This document shows positions 9,943 through 18,215 of a stretch of 64,000 bases of DNA, one piece after another. The stretch's first letter is position 1; each line of letters opens with the position of its first letter. This DNA comes from DATAPE01 sp034667525. Lineage in GTDB: Bacteria > Actinomycetota > CADDZG01 > WHSQ01. A program made the translations under genes and the position numbers. The stretch is taken from assembly GCA_034667525.1 (NCBI GenBank), contig JAXDJO010000018.1, forward strand, positions 38,340 to 102,339, given 5' to 3'. The notes under the pieces were generated by a model. It searched no databases. It was not told where the DNA came from and saw only the letters and a list, made by a program, of their open reading frames with translations.

Positions 9943-9960
9943 CCCATCGCGAGCGATGGG
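9943..9960. terminator. Hairpin between convergent genes
   Basis: CCCATCGC-GA-GCGATGGG is a perfect inverted repeat (stem 7-8 bp with a 2-4 base loop) in the 106-bp gap between convergent gene ends. There is no T-run on either strand. A bidirectional terminator is likely from position alone. Confidence 0.5.
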
Positions 9961-9996
9961 ACTCTCCCATATCTACCAGCGTCAATTGAGGCTCAT

Positions 9997-10578
9997 TCAA
10001 CGCGGGGGGCCCTCTCCAACGAGCCCGTCAACTGACTCACGGATGAGATCGGCGTGACCCACATGCCGTGCGTACTCCTCGATCAGGTCGATCAGGATGC
10101 GACGGAGGTTGGGTGATTTACCGCGGAACTCGGGCCTGCTGTCCGGCGGGTTGACGTGCTGTCCCAACTGTTCCAACCCCCCTTGAGACAGCGCGTTGGT
10201 GATGATGGAACGGGAGCGGGCCACGGCATCTTGCCAGAGCGTGAAGAGCTGTTCGGGACTGTCCTCCGCGGCCGAGTGCCATTCCCAGTCCGGATCGGCC
10301 TCCCAGTCCACGGCATCCCAGGGAGCCCATGGAGGGCCGGGCTCTCGTCCGAGCCACAACCGGGAGAAGTGGTCATCTTCCACAAGGGCAAGGTGCTTGA
10401 GTAGTCCGCCCAGAGTGATTGACGACGCGCCGACCGTCACCCTCAGATCCGGCGCGTCGAGTCCTCCGCACTTCCATGCCAGGGTCGCGCGCTGGCGCTC
10501 CAGCGAACCCAGCAGGGTGGCCGTCTCGTCGCCCGCGAGGGGAGGTTCCGGGGGACTTTGGTCGTCCTGGTAGATCAT
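9997..10578 (-). CDS. DinB family protein (DUF664, mycothiol-linked type)
   Basis: A 193-residue four-helix DinB-like protein. It has the typical start with a helix of the LLGSLERQRATLAWKCGGL kind, ITLGGLLKHLALVEDDHFSR (first metal-site His in the KHL block) and LRRILIDLIEEYARHVGHAD near the C-terminus (EEYxRHxGHxD metal site). This is the DUF664 branch, whose members include mycothiol-dependent enzymes in actinobacteria; the substrate here is unknown. ATG 10578 is chosen over the frame's first start at 10635 because the latter overlaps the divergent TfoX gene and adds no conserved sequence. A TAGACT box 8 bases upstream may drive it. Confidence 0.8.
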   Translation of the reverse strand: MIYQDDQSPPEPPLAGDETATLLGSLERQRATLAWKCGGLDAPDLRVTVGASSITLGGLLKHLALVEDDHFSRLWLGREPGPPWAPWDAVDWEADPDWEWHSAAEDSPEQLFTLWQDAVARSRSIITNALSQGGLEQLGQHVNPPDSRPEFRGKSPNLRRILIDLIEEYARHVGHADLIRESVDGLVGEGPPR

Positions 10579-10635
10579 CGGTGGTGAGTCTACTGGTGGC
10601 ACCAGGTGCAACCGCGGGTAGATTTCGCTGCGCAC

Positions 10636-10968
10636 ATGGCTTACGACGAGGATCTAGCAGATCGGCTACGCGAATTGCTCGCCGACGAGGACGCGATCAC
10701 CGAGAAAAAGATGTTCGGTGGTCTGGCTTTTCTGCTGCACGGCAACATGGCCGTGAGCGCGTCGCGGGAAGGCGGGCTACTGGTACGCATCGATCCGAGC
10801 GACACTGAGGCATTTCTCGCGCGACCCCACGTGGCACTGATGGAGATGGGCGGCCGCAGCATGGATGGGTGGATCGCCGTGGCACCTGAAGGCTTGCGAA
10901 CAAAGCGGGAACTCGCGGCGTGGGTCAAGCGCGGAGTGACGTTCGCCAAAACACTGCCGCCGAAATAG
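10636..10968 (+). CDS. TfoX N-terminal domain protein
   Basis: A 110-residue protein consisting of the TfoX/Sxy N-terminal domain: MAYDEDLADRLRELL, ITEKKMFGGLAFLLHGNMAV and RSMDGWIAVAPEGL. In gamma-proteobacteria this domain belongs to a competence regulator, but stand-alone copies are widespread in actinobacteria with no proven role. The ATG at 10636 matches the family's usual start. It is divergent from the DinB gene with only 57 bases between starts, so the two promoters overlap. Confidence 0.85.
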   Translation: MAYDEDLADRLRELLADEDAITEKKMFGGLAFLLHGNMAVSASREGGLLVRIDPSDTEAFLARPHVALMEMGGRSMDGWIAVAPEGLRTKRELAAWVKRGVTFAKTLPPK

Positions 10969-11054
10969 CTGGCCACGCAGGAGGACCGTCATCGGCCGAG
11001 ATCCAACCCAAGCCTCATTCATGGGAGTGTGCTGTTTGCAAGTGGGAGTGCACG

Positions 11055-11060
11055 TAGAGT
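11055..11060 (+). promoter_or_regulatory. Probable -10 box of a leaderless promoter (TAGAGT)
   Basis: TAGAGT is 6 bases before the ATG of the SDR gene, with no ribosome site, suggesting a leaderless mRNA. Confidence 0.5.
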
Positions 11061-11066
11061 GACGCC

Positions 11067-11834
11067 ATGAGTGATGGCCGTCTCGCAGGCACCGTCGCGC
11101 TGGTGACCGGCGCGTCGAGTGGGATAGGGGAGGCAACCGCGCGAGCGCTGGCCCAAGATGGCGCCGCGGTTGCCCTCATCGCGCGTCGTGTCGACCGTCT
11201 CCAACAGATTGCCCGCGAGATTGGAGAGTCCGGAGGTGCCGCCTTGCCAATCGAGGCTGATGTCACCGAACGTGCCCAGGCGGAAGCCGCAGTAGAGCGC
11301 ACCGTAAAGGACCTCGGTCGCCTCGATTTGCTGATCAACAACGCCGGCGTGATGCTTCTCGGTCCGATCGCGGATGCACCGGTTGAAGAGTGGGAGCGAA
11401 TGGTGCACCTAAACGTCCTTGGGCTCCTGTACTGTGCCAAGGCGGCTCTGCCTCACCTCCTTCATGCCGCCGAGCGCGAGCCACGGCGCACCGCAGACCT
11501 CGTCAACGTGTCGTCGGTGGCGGGTCGTCTGGTGCGTCTCGGGAGCGGCGTCTACAACGCCAGTAAGCACGCCGTCGGAGCGTTCAGCGAATCCCTACGC
11601 CAGGAGGTTGCGACCCGCCATGTGCGCGTGTCGCTCATAGAGCCGGGAGCGGTGGCCACCGAGCTGGCCAGCCATAACCGCCCCGAGGTTCGCGAGGGGA
11701 TGAGCGATCGGTTCGGAGGAATAGAGCGACTCAAAGCGCCGGACATCGCCGACGCGATCCTTTACATCGTCACGCGCCCCAGGCACGTCGGAGTCAACGA
11801 GATCCTGATCCGACCAAGCGAGCAAGAGCAATAG
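11067..11834 (+). CDS. Short-chain dehydrogenase/reductase (SDR), classical type
   Basis: A 255-residue Rossmann-fold oxidoreductase. It has the NAD(P) loop VTGASSGIGEATARAL (TGxxxGxG, residues 14-21), the NNAG motif (LLINNAG, about 90), catalytic Ser in NVSSVAGR (about 150) and the YNASKHA pair (YxxxK, about 163-167). An Arg pair after beta-2 (IARRVDRL) favours NADPH. The C-terminus (RPRHVGVNEILIRPSEQ) resembles the NADP-dependent clavaldehyde dehydrogenase/YdfG group. The substrate is unknown. Single gene. Confidence 0.9.
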   Translation: MSDGRLAGTVALVTGASSGIGEATARALAQDGAAVALIARRVDRLQQIAREIGESGGAALPIEADVTERAQAEAAVERTVKDLGRLDLLINNAGVMLLGPIADAPVEEWERMVHLNVLGLLYCAKAALPHLLHAAEREPRRTADLVNVSSVAGRLVRLGSGVYNASKHAVGAFSESLRQEVATRHVRVSLIEPGAVATELASHNRPEVREGMSDRFGGIERLKAPDIADAILYIVTRPRHVGVNEILIRPSEQEQ

Positions 11835-12004
11835 CTGCACCCGTAATGATCACCTGAGTCATCGAGCGAATCCGGTCCCCGAACGATGGATGGGCGACCG
11901 GCTTGGGACACTTCCTGGCCGAGCGGCTTTTTCGACCCTGCCTGAACCTGGATTCTGTCGATGCTCGGGTATCAAGGGCTGTGGATCGATCGGTTCACGG
12001 AGAG

Positions 12005-12727
12005 TCACGGAGCGCCGTAGTGGTACAGCCCAAAGACGTTCCCGGCGGGATCGCGGAACGCGCCGGTGATCGTGTTTGCACCAACATCGCGAGGTCCGTA
12101 CACGCGCCGGCCCCCAAGCTCTTCCGCCTTGCCGAGGTATCTCTCTACATCGTCGACGCGTGCGTAAACGGTCGCCCACATGTCGTCGTGCTCCGAATTG
12201 CCCCCCAGGCCGCCTGTGGCACCTCGGCCGGCTCCCGTGTCGACCATCGCGTAGCCGGTCTCCTCGTCGACGTTCCATCCGAAGAGCTCGCGGTAGAAAG
12301 ACTGCGTTCTGCCGGCGTCGGCTCCGATGACTTCGAACCAATCGACCGCCTCGCCGTTGCCTTCTGATACCTCAGCTTCCCCGGGCATGGGCTTGATCAA
12401 CCCGATGAGCAGTCCGTCGGGATCGTTGAACATCGCGAAAGTCACTGCCGGTAGCTCGGTAACCGGCACAACCATTTTCGCTCCTATGGATTCGGCCTTG
12501 TCCAGGAAAGCCTGAGGGTCGTCGACTTCGACATAGAAGGCGATCCAGGGATCCCCACTGTTGCTCCGTCCGATGCCGCCCTTGATCCCGGAACCAGCCA
12601 TGGTGTCGATCCTTGCGTAGGTTTCCGCGGCGTCTTCTAGTTCCCAGCCAAAGAGCTCCCCGTAGAACTTCTTGAGAGGCTGAATGTCTGCTGCCCCAAG
12701 GTCAAACCACATCACCGGGTAACCCAT
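12005..12727 (-). CDS. VOC family protein with two glyoxalase-like domains
   Basis: A 240-residue protein made of two tandem VOC modules. The first starts VMWFDLGAADIQPLKKFYGELFGWEL and ends AVTFAMFNDPDGLLIGL; the second starts VDWFEVIGADAGRTQSFYRELFGWNV and ends GAFRDPAGNVFGLY. This arrangement resembles the CFP30B/27-kDa antigen family of actinobacteria. The substrate is unknown. The start ATG 12727 has a near-perfect ribosome site (TGAGGAGGAGATC). The frame is open to 12841, but that part is not conserved. Confidence 0.85.
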   Translation of the reverse strand: MGYPVMWFDLGAADIQPLKKFYGELFGWELEDAAETYARIDTMAGSGIKGGIGRSNSGDPWIAFYVEVDDPQAFLDKAESIGAKMVVPVTELPAVTFAMFNDPDGLLIGLIKPMPGEAEVSEGNGEAVDWFEVIGADAGRTQSFYRELFGWNVDEETGYAMVDTGAGRGATGGLGGNSEHDDMWATVYARVDDVERYLGKAEELGGRRVYGPRDVGANTITGAFRDPAGNVFGLYHYGAP

Positions 12728-12942
12728 GATCTCCTCCTCATGATCGTGCGCGCCGAGTCGATCTTCGCTATCGCAACATAGATGTCGGCACGCCCTCGGC
12801 CGACGGGATGACGAAGGCCGATGGGAGGGGAACAATCTCACCAGCTCAGCCAGTCACGGGTCTGGGGCGGTGAGCTCTGCTCGGCGAGTTCAGTGCTAGC
12901 TTCGATGGCTAACGGTGACCGCTTGCTCAACGGGAGGAACGG

Positions 12943-13299
12943 ATGGAGTCTTCGGATTCAGAGATGAGGGACCAGGACGCAGGCTTCGACGATGACCCCG
13001 AAGCCGATCCCGGGGAACAGCTAGAGGCTGTGATCGAACAGGCCGACCATCCCTTTGGCAGCGAATCTTTCGGAACTACCGCGGAGGAAGGATCCCGAGG
13101 GGAGTCGCTTGATCAGCGGCTTGCACAGGAACGGCAAAGTCAGACGCCGGCTGATACCGCGTTAGTGATCGAAGACTCTGACCAGCCTGATGAGGAGAGC
13201 GAGATGCTCGGTGATGCTTCGTTGGAGCACGATCCGTTGCTTGCTCCCGAGGAGGCGGCAGTGCACGTTCGCGATGAGGACCGACGCCGCGACAGCTAA
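12943..13299 (+). CDS. DUF5709 family acidic protein
   Basis: A 118-residue, very acidic protein with the DUF5709 hallmark EGSRGESLDQRLAQE (about residues 47-62) and a C-terminus ending VRDEDRRRDS. The family is restricted to actinobacteria and has no known function. A ribosome site CGGGAGGAACGG directly precedes the ATG. It is a good lineage marker. Confidence 0.75.
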   Translation: MESSDSEMRDQDAGFDDDPEADPGEQLEAVIEQADHPFGSESFGTTAEEGSRGESLDQRLAQERQSQTPADTALVIEDSDQPDEESEMLGDASLEHDPLLAPEEAAVHVRDEDRRRDS

Positions 13300-13386
13300 C
13301 CTGCAGGAGTCGACGCCGTCCGGCGGTCCATCCACCATGCGGAATACGTAGCTGGAACTCCGCGATGCTCAGCGCTGCCTCCACTA

Positions 13387-13695
13387 GTGCCTAGCCAGGA
13401 ACTGACGGTAAAGGACGATCCCACAGAGCTGCGTTATGAGGCTCTGCGGGAAGGTGAGCTCGTGGCCGAGATCCGTTACCTCACAGAGCCGGGGGTGGTC
13501 GTCTTGGTACACACCGAGGTGAATCCTTCTGAGGAGGGAAGCGGCCTGGGATCTCTCCTCGTACGCGCGGCGCTCGATGACATCAGGGAGCGGGGGCTTC
13601 ACGTCGTGCCGGTGTGCCCCTTCGTCGCTGCTTACATCCGACGGCACCCGGAATATGCCGACCTCGTGATCCGCAATCCCGTTACCCGAGGATGA
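13387..13695 (+). CDS. Small GNAT-like acetyltransferase (PF14542, YjdJ type)
   Basis: A 102-residue protein with the minimal GNAT fold: an N-terminal beta-sheet (LRYEALREGELVAEIRYL), HTEVNPSEEGSGLGSLLVRAALDDIRERG (acetyl-CoA loop with GxGxxL) and a C-terminal VVPVCPFVAAYIRRHPEYADLV. The conserved CPF..YI..HPEY block is diagnostic of the YjdJ/NATD1 branch. These are proposed to remove reactive acyl groups from proteins, but direct evidence is thin. Start is GTG 13387. Confidence 0.85.
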   Translation: MPSQELTVKDDPTELRYEALREGELVAEIRYLTEPGVVVLVHTEVNPSEEGSGLGSLLVRAALDDIRERGLHVVPVCPFVAAYIRRHPEYADLVIRNPVTRG

Positions 13696-13954
13696 TTGCC
13701 CTGCGTCGAGCCGTTAGTCGGTGGGAACGCGCCAAGCACTGAACCTTTCTCAAGGAACTTGCCTCGTCGTGAAGTGTTTCGAGGATGAGCCGGCCGCATA
13801 AGTGGGGGCAACTTGAGCTGACGAGGATCAGGAGGCTGCTGGGACTGCGTATGGACCGGCCGCAGCTCGGGTCAGAGGCTGTTAGGTGACCATCTCGATG
13901 TTCGCGTAGGTGGTCGCGCAATGTCCAGGGACACCCGAACGCAAAGAGGTCCAC

Positions 13955-14284
13955 ATGCCTGAGGAGACGGCCGCAGAACGGTCCCAGCGCTTGAGTCGCG
14001 AGCTCCAGAGCAAGTTGATCCAATTCGAAGACATAGAGCGCAGCAGGCGCTTCCTCGAATTGATGGCCGGCGTTTCACTGCGAGCAGAAGCGGCAGTGAG
14101 AAGTTCCCCACCGGGCAGCGTTGATAGTCAGTCGCGTGACTCAGGACCATCCCAGGTAGAGATGTCATCATCGCAACGTGCGATACCCAACTCGATTCGT
14201 CCCAGGAGCCGCGATAGTCTTGCTTCTGACTGGCGCCGGCGTCTGGATCCACCAGGCAGCGGCGTCCAAAAACTCTCTCCCTGA
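13955..14284 (+). CDS. Possible small hypothetical protein
   Basis: A 109-residue frame starting with ATG after AAAGAGGTCCAC, a good ribosome site. The first 45 residues are plausible coiled helix (ERSQRLSRELQSKLIQFEDI); the remainder is Ser/Arg-rich and unconvincing, and the end overlaps the carboxypeptidase gene by 107 bases in another frame. It could be a real gene with an unusual tail, or one whose end has been lost. No family recognised. Confidence 0.3.
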   Translation: MPEETAAERSQRLSRELQSKLIQFEDIERSRRFLELMAGVSLRAEAAVRSSPPGSVDSQSRDSGPSQVEMSSSQRAIPNSIRPRSRDSLASDWRRRLDPPGSGVQKLSP

Positions 14285-14999
14285 CCGCAAAGGAGCCGAC
14301 AAGTCCATCGCAATCACCAAGCCGACTCCCAAGGATGCAGACCTCCCATCATCAAAACGTAAGAAAGTCATGACCGGGCATTCCGTACGGGGTCGCACAC
14401 TCGTCGCCGAACGGGTAGGGAACCTTTCCAGCACTCGGCGGATCCTCGTTGTTGGTTGTCTGCACGGGGACGAATGCGCTGGTGTCCCCGTCGCTCGCGA
14501 CCTGATATCAGATCGTCCGCTCAGGAGGGCGCAACTAGTGGTGATTCCGGACCTCAATCCCGACGGCCGCGCCGCAGGGACGAGGCAGAACGCCAGGGGA
14601 GTGGATCTCAATCGCAATTTCCCGTGGCGGTGGCAGCCGTTGGGCCCACCCGGGAGCCTCTTCTATTCGGGGCGGCGACCGCTCTCAGAACCCGAGAGCA
14701 GGTTCGCTCACGCAGTCGTTAACCGGGTCCATCCCTCCGTTGGCATCTGGTTCCACCAACACTTGAACTTGGTGGACCGATCGGGGGGAAACGTGGCCAT
14801 CGAGCGTGGCTATGCGCGGATCGTCGGACTCCCACTCAGAAAGCTCTCCCGCTATCCTGGCAGTGCCGTAGGTTGGGAGAATCATCGATTTGCAGGAAGC
14901 ACGGCCTTCGTGGTGGAGCTTCCCTCGGGACGTCTGACGCCTGGGGAAGTCGAACGATTCTCGGATGGGATCCGCACGTTGGCCCGGTCTCTCCCCTGA
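14178..14999 (+). CDS. M14 family zinc carboxypeptidase, exported
   Basis: A 273-residue protein with an N-terminal membrane or signal segment (FVPGAAIVLLLTGAGVWIHQ). The M14 zinc ligands are visible: VGCLHGDECAG (HxxE, about residue 96) and WFHQHLNL (second His, about 192). Substrate-binding DLNRNFPWRW (about 146) and catalytic Glu in FVVELPSGRL (about 248) are also present. This arrangement is that of the MpaA-like murein-peptide amidases, which cut gamma-D-Glu-meso-diaminopimelate bonds in cell-wall peptides, although the exact target is inferred. Start GTG 14178 has no obvious ribosome site, so the exact start is uncertain. Confidence 0.85.
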   Translation: MRYPTRFVPGAAIVLLLTGAGVWIHQAAASKNSLPDRKGADKSIAITKPTPKDADLPSSKRKKVMTGHSVRGRTLVAERVGNLSSTRRILVVGCLHGDECAGVPVARDLISDRPLRRAQLVVIPDLNPDGRAAGTRQNARGVDLNRNFPWRWQPLGPPGSLFYSGRRPLSEPESRFAHAVVNRVHPSVGIWFHQHLNLVDRSGGNVAIERGYARIVGLPLRKLSRYPGSAVGWENHRFAGSTAFVVELPSGRLTPGEVERFSDGIRTLARSLP

Positions 15000-15059
15000 T
15001 CAACCGCCCTTCTTTCGAGGCTGCTAAAGGAACGGGGCACTGCTCCTGGTTCTACTTTT

Positions 15060-15314
15060 CTACCTTAAGAAGGTGTCGCGGCACCATCGGCAGAGCCAGT
15101 ATGAAGGGCCACCCATCGGTCTTCTGACATAGATCATCCTCCACATCAAGCCGACCATCTGGCACCTTGCGCACTGACGGAAAGGCCTCAGGCGGGACGG
15201 GGCGCCCGCAGGTGACTGGGTTGGGAACAAGGGATGCTCATGCAGATCCCCATAGGGGATCTGTTCGCTGCAGACGCCGCAGCGCCAATGCCCGTCAAGG
15301 GTTACCGCCTCCAT
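15060..15314 (-). CDS. Small cysteine-rich (zinc-ribbon-like) hypothetical protein
   Basis: An 84-residue protein with three CxxC motifs (WRCGVC near 12, QCARC near 48, LCRWC near 75) and HEH near 25, enough for one or two zinc sites. No family recognised. The -10-like CATAGT lies 6 bases before the ATG, as in the other leaderless genes of this window. The evenly spaced CxxC pairs would be unlikely in a chance frame. The role is unknown, perhaps nucleic acid or protein binding. Confidence 0.5.
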   Translation of the reverse strand: MEAVTLDGHWRCGVCSEQIPYGDLHEHPLFPTQSPAGAPSRLRPFRQCARCQMVGLMWRMIYVRRPMGGPSYWLCRWCRDTFLR

Positions 15315-15421
15315 TCTCTAACTATGGCGGATAGATGGAGGTCCCCTATCCAATATCCCCACGGGAACGGACATTCCGGCGCATGATGTTCGACCGCATC
15401 GCTGGAGGTGTAGCTGAGGGG

Positions 15422-15838
15422 TCAGCCGACGGGTTGCAGGATGATCACCGGGATCTGCCGGCTCGTTCGGGCCTCGTACTCGGCGAAGCCGGGATACTCC
15501 TGCTTCTGGCGTGACCATAGCCTTTCTCTCTCATCGCCCTCGGCCACGTAGGCCTTCACTTCCAAGCTGTCGGTGCCGACTTCGACCCTGGCGTCGGGAT
15601 TAGCGAGCAGGTTGTGATACCAGTCGGGATTCGTGGGGGCGCCACCCCTCGATGCGAAGATGACCAAGCGGTCCCCGTCTTTTTGATACATGACCGGATT
15701 TACCCGCTCACGCCCGCTCTTGGCCCCTTTGCTATGGACCAGTAGAAGGGGTGCACCCTCGAAGGGGCCGCCAACCTTGCCCGCGTTAGCACGGAATTCT
15801 TTGATGATCTTTTCATTGGGGCCGTCATCTTCGGGCAC
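15422..15838 (-). CDS. F420-dependent (deazaflavin) nitroreductase family protein
   Basis: A 138-residue split beta-barrel protein of the Ddn/FDOR type. Hallmarks are IIKEFRANAGKVGGPFEG, LLLVHSKGAKSGRERVNPV, VIFASRGGAPTNPDWYHNL and LLANPDARVEVG. In mycobacteria this family uses reduced F420 to reduce quinones and nitro-drugs. Its presence implies the host makes F420. Start is GTG 15838 with AGGTAGGAG upstream. Confidence 0.9.
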   Translation of the reverse strand: MPEDDGPNEKIIKEFRANAGKVGGPFEGAPLLLVHSKGAKSGRERVNPVMYQKDGDRLVIFASRGGAPTNPDWYHNLLANPDARVEVGTDSLEVKAYVAEGDERERLWSRQKQEYPGFAEYEARTSRQIPVIILQPVG

Positions 15839-15951
15839 GTCGTCTCCTACCTTTGCTGTTCCGCTGGTCCAAGGTCGATCTAGCCAAGGTTAGCGTCTCC
15901 TTTGAGGCCGCGACGTGGCAAACGACCTCCGACGCGCAGATCCGCCTCTCG

Positions 15952-17361
15952 TCACTCTTGACGTTCCTCCTGAGTTGGTTCACTCGACGCGCTCACTCCC
16001 GTTGCCAACCGCGCGATCTCGTCCTGGAGGAATAGCCGATCGACTGGATTGGTGGCCAGATGGAGTGCGCGCCGGTATGCATCGAGCGTCTCCTCGCGCC
16101 GATCCAGGCGACGCAGGAATGAAGCCCTCGTTGCATGCAATAGGTGGTACTCGTCCAAGCTTCCTTGTGCTGCGAGTCGATCGACTAGTTCAAGCCCCGC
16201 CGCAGGGCCGGTTGTCATCGATACCGCCACCGCCCGATTCAACTGGATGACCGGTGAGGGATCGATCGAGATGAGCTGGTCATACAGTGCCACGATCTCG
16301 GCCCAGTCCGTCTCCTCGGCTCTGGAGGCGTCGGCGTGCACAGCAGCTATCGCGGCCTGGATCTGGTAGGGCCCGGGATGTCCGATCGCGAGAGCTCGCG
16401 TCAAAAGGTCAAGGCCTTCATAGATCTCGTTCCCGTCCCAGCGCGTCCGGTCCTGATCGGCGAACAACATGATTCTTCCGCGATCGTCGATGCGTGCAGC
16501 CCGCCGGGAGTCTTGGAGCAGCATCAATGCGACGAGTCCCATCGGCTCGGCCTCGCCCGGCAGCAGGTCGACGAGCATCCGTCCCAGACGGATCGCATCT
16601 CCGCAGAGGTCGGCTCGTGTCAGGGTTTCGCCGGTGCTGGCCAGATAACCCTCGTTGAACACAAGGTAGACCACTGCCAACATGGCTCCCAAGCGTTCGG
16701 GAAGCATGTCTGGCGGGGGAATAGCGATCGGGATCACGGCTTCTCTGATCTTCCGTTTCGCTCGTACCAACCTTTGCGCGACGGTCGGTTCGTTCTCCAG
16801 GAAGGCCCTGGCGATCTCTTTGGTGGTGAGTCCACCAAGAGCTCGCAGAGTCAGAGCTACCTGCGCCTCCATGGCGAGCGCGGGGTGGCAGCACGCGAAC
16901 ATGAGCGCCAGTCGATCGTCTGGATACTCATTCAGGGATTGGGTTTCGTTCGATCGATGATCCTTCACCGAGTCTCCAAGTCCGCGCGCTTCGTTCTCGA
17001 GAAACGCGACTTTGTCGGCATAGCGCCGCTGCCGTCGCAGGTGGTCGATCGCTCGGTTCCGAGCGGTTGTCGTGATCCAGGCGCCGGGGTTGTCGGGTAT
17101 TCCGTTCTGTGGCCACCGCTGGAGGGCGACCGCGAAGGCATCCTGCACCGCCTCCTCGGCGAGATCTATATCTCCGAGGGCGCGAGCCAGAGAGGCGACC
17201 GCCCGTCCCGACTCGAATCGGAACAGGCGGTCGACAAGATCTGCTGGGGCCTCGGCTATGGCTGCTCCTGCTCCACGACCGGGCGAACCTCGACCTTCCC
17301 TCCGTATCGAACGGATGGGATGTCGGCGGCAGCTTTGAGAGCCTCGTCGATCGTTCCGCAC
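15952..17361 (-). CDS. ECF sigma factor with C-terminal TPR-like extension (ECF42 type)
   Basis: Region 2 is DIDLAEEAVQDAFAVALQRW plus ARNRAIDHLRRQRR; region 4 is LTTKEIARAFLENEPTVAQR with RAKRKIREA. The long C-terminal domain (DUF6596, about 200 residues with VVYLVFNEGYLAS and helical repeats) is typical of ECF42 sigma factors, which lack an anti-sigma gene and are paired with DGPF proteins. The upstream gene is exactly such a protein, overlapping by about 100 bases if the GTG at 17361 is the start. No other canonical start lies closer to the conserved region, so the start is uncertain. Confidence 0.85.
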   Translation of the reverse strand: MRNDRRGSQSCRRHPIRSIRREGRGSPGRGAGAAIAEAPADLVDRLFRFESGRAVASLARALGDIDLAEEAVQDAFAVALQRWPQNGIPDNPGAWITTTARNRAIDHLRRQRRYADKVAFLENEARGLGDSVKDHRSNETQSLNEYPDDRLALMFACCHPALAMEAQVALTLRALGGLTTKEIARAFLENEPTVAQRLVRAKRKIREAVIPIAIPPPDMLPERLGAMLAVVYLVFNEGYLASTGETLTRADLCGDAIRLGRMLVDLLPGEAEPMGLVALMLLQDSRRAARIDDRGRIMLFADQDRTRWDGNEIYEGLDLLTRALAIGHPGPYQIQAAIAAVHADASRAEETDWAEIVALYDQLISIDPSPVIQLNRAVAVSMTTGPAAGLELVDRLAAQGSLDEYHLLHATRASFLRRLDRREETLDAYRRALHLATNPVDRLFLQDEIARLATGVSASSEPTQEERQE

Positions 17362-17612
17362 TCGATCAGGAAGAAACCTCCGAGCTGCTCCTTGGTTTCC
17401 GCGAAGGGACCATCGACTGTCAGCGTCTTGCCTCCTTGCGCGGACACCGTTGTCACTGAGGTGAGGGACAGCTCTTCCCCACCCCGGATGAGACCCCGCT
17501 CGGCGAGGCCCGCCGAATACTTGGCGTACTCCTCGTACATGGACTCTCGGGAGGCGTCATCCATCTCCGAGGCCGCCTGCGGATCGCCATAGATCAGCAA
17601 TGCGTATTTCAT
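17256..17612 (-). CDS. YCII-related DGPF-domain protein, ECF42 partner
   Basis: A 118-residue protein starting MKYALLIYGDP and carrying TLTVDGPFAETKEQLGGFFLIE, the DGPF motif that names the group. The fold is a ferredoxin-like barrel of the YCII family. It is transcribed just ahead of, and overlaps, the sigma factor, the defined context for ECF42. It may take part in signalling by that sigma factor or in oxidative chemistry; neither is proven. ATG 17612 has a good ribosome site (AAAGGAGCAGCA). Confidence 0.9.
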   Translation of the reverse strand: MKYALLIYGDPQAASEMDDASRESMYEEYAKYSAGLAERGLIRGGEELSLTSVTTVSAQGGKTLTVDGPFAETKEQLGGFFLIECGTIDEALKAAADIPSVRYGGKVEVRPVVEQEQP

Positions 17613-17835
17613 TGCTGCTCCTTTCTGTAGGGCGGCGCCCTTCGCCACTCCTACCTTAGCGACGAACGTCCCTTGAGAAATCGACAGCCAAGGACCCGAT
17701 CTCGCGGGCCGTATTGAGGATCGGATCCTCCGGCCGCTCGAGTGATCCTTGGCGGCCGGCCATCTAGGCGGTGCCCGAGGGTCAGGCCGATGCGGGCGGT
17801 CCAAGAAGCAGATCCATCAGAAGTTTTTCGCCCGG

Positions 17836-18194
17836 CTAACCGGCGTCAAGGTCCAGAAGCCCAATCACTTCAGTTTCCCCGCGGCCCGAGACGTTCACCG
17901 ATCTGCGTACGTGGATCATTGCTCAGCAGCACCTCGAGTGTTTTCGACACCGCCTTTCTTGCCGCGGTGCGAGAGCTCGCCCACCAAGGGATGCCGCGCG
18001 CCTCTCAGATCATGGCGCAGATCGCCACCAACGAGGCCGAGCACCGAGTCCCTGCTCGCGAGGTGGCATCCGGCGCGGGCTTCACGACCCTCTCTGACAT
18101 CAATCCTGGAGCCAGCGGCACCGTCCCGACCAGCCCGGGGGAGGAGGCGACGCCTGAGTCTGGTCTAATAGTTTTCACGCTCGGGCCTGCATAG
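17836..18194 (+). pseudogene. Ferritin-like domain protein, decayed and N-terminally truncated
   Basis: Three frames in turn give ferritin-like (PF13668-type) sequence: LTGVKVQKPNHFSFP (from 17836), then ETFTDLRTWIIAQQHLE (from about 17888), then FDTAFLAAVRELAHQGMPRA followed by IMAQIATNEAEHR (from about 17945). Removing one C from CCC at 17885-17887 and one T from TTTT at 17941-17944 joins them into one family-like protein, including the ExxH of the second metal-site helix. Nothing ferritin-like precedes the first block, so the N-terminal helix is lost. Both lesions are single insertions in homopolymers. Confidence 0.7.
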
Positions 18195-18215
18195 ACGAGG
18201 GGCTGTGGCCACCGC

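Noticed and set aside
16336..17592. 418-residue frame on the plus strand
   Set aside because: It is antisense to the ECF sigma and DGPF genes, has no family-like motif, and the minus-strand genes are well supported.
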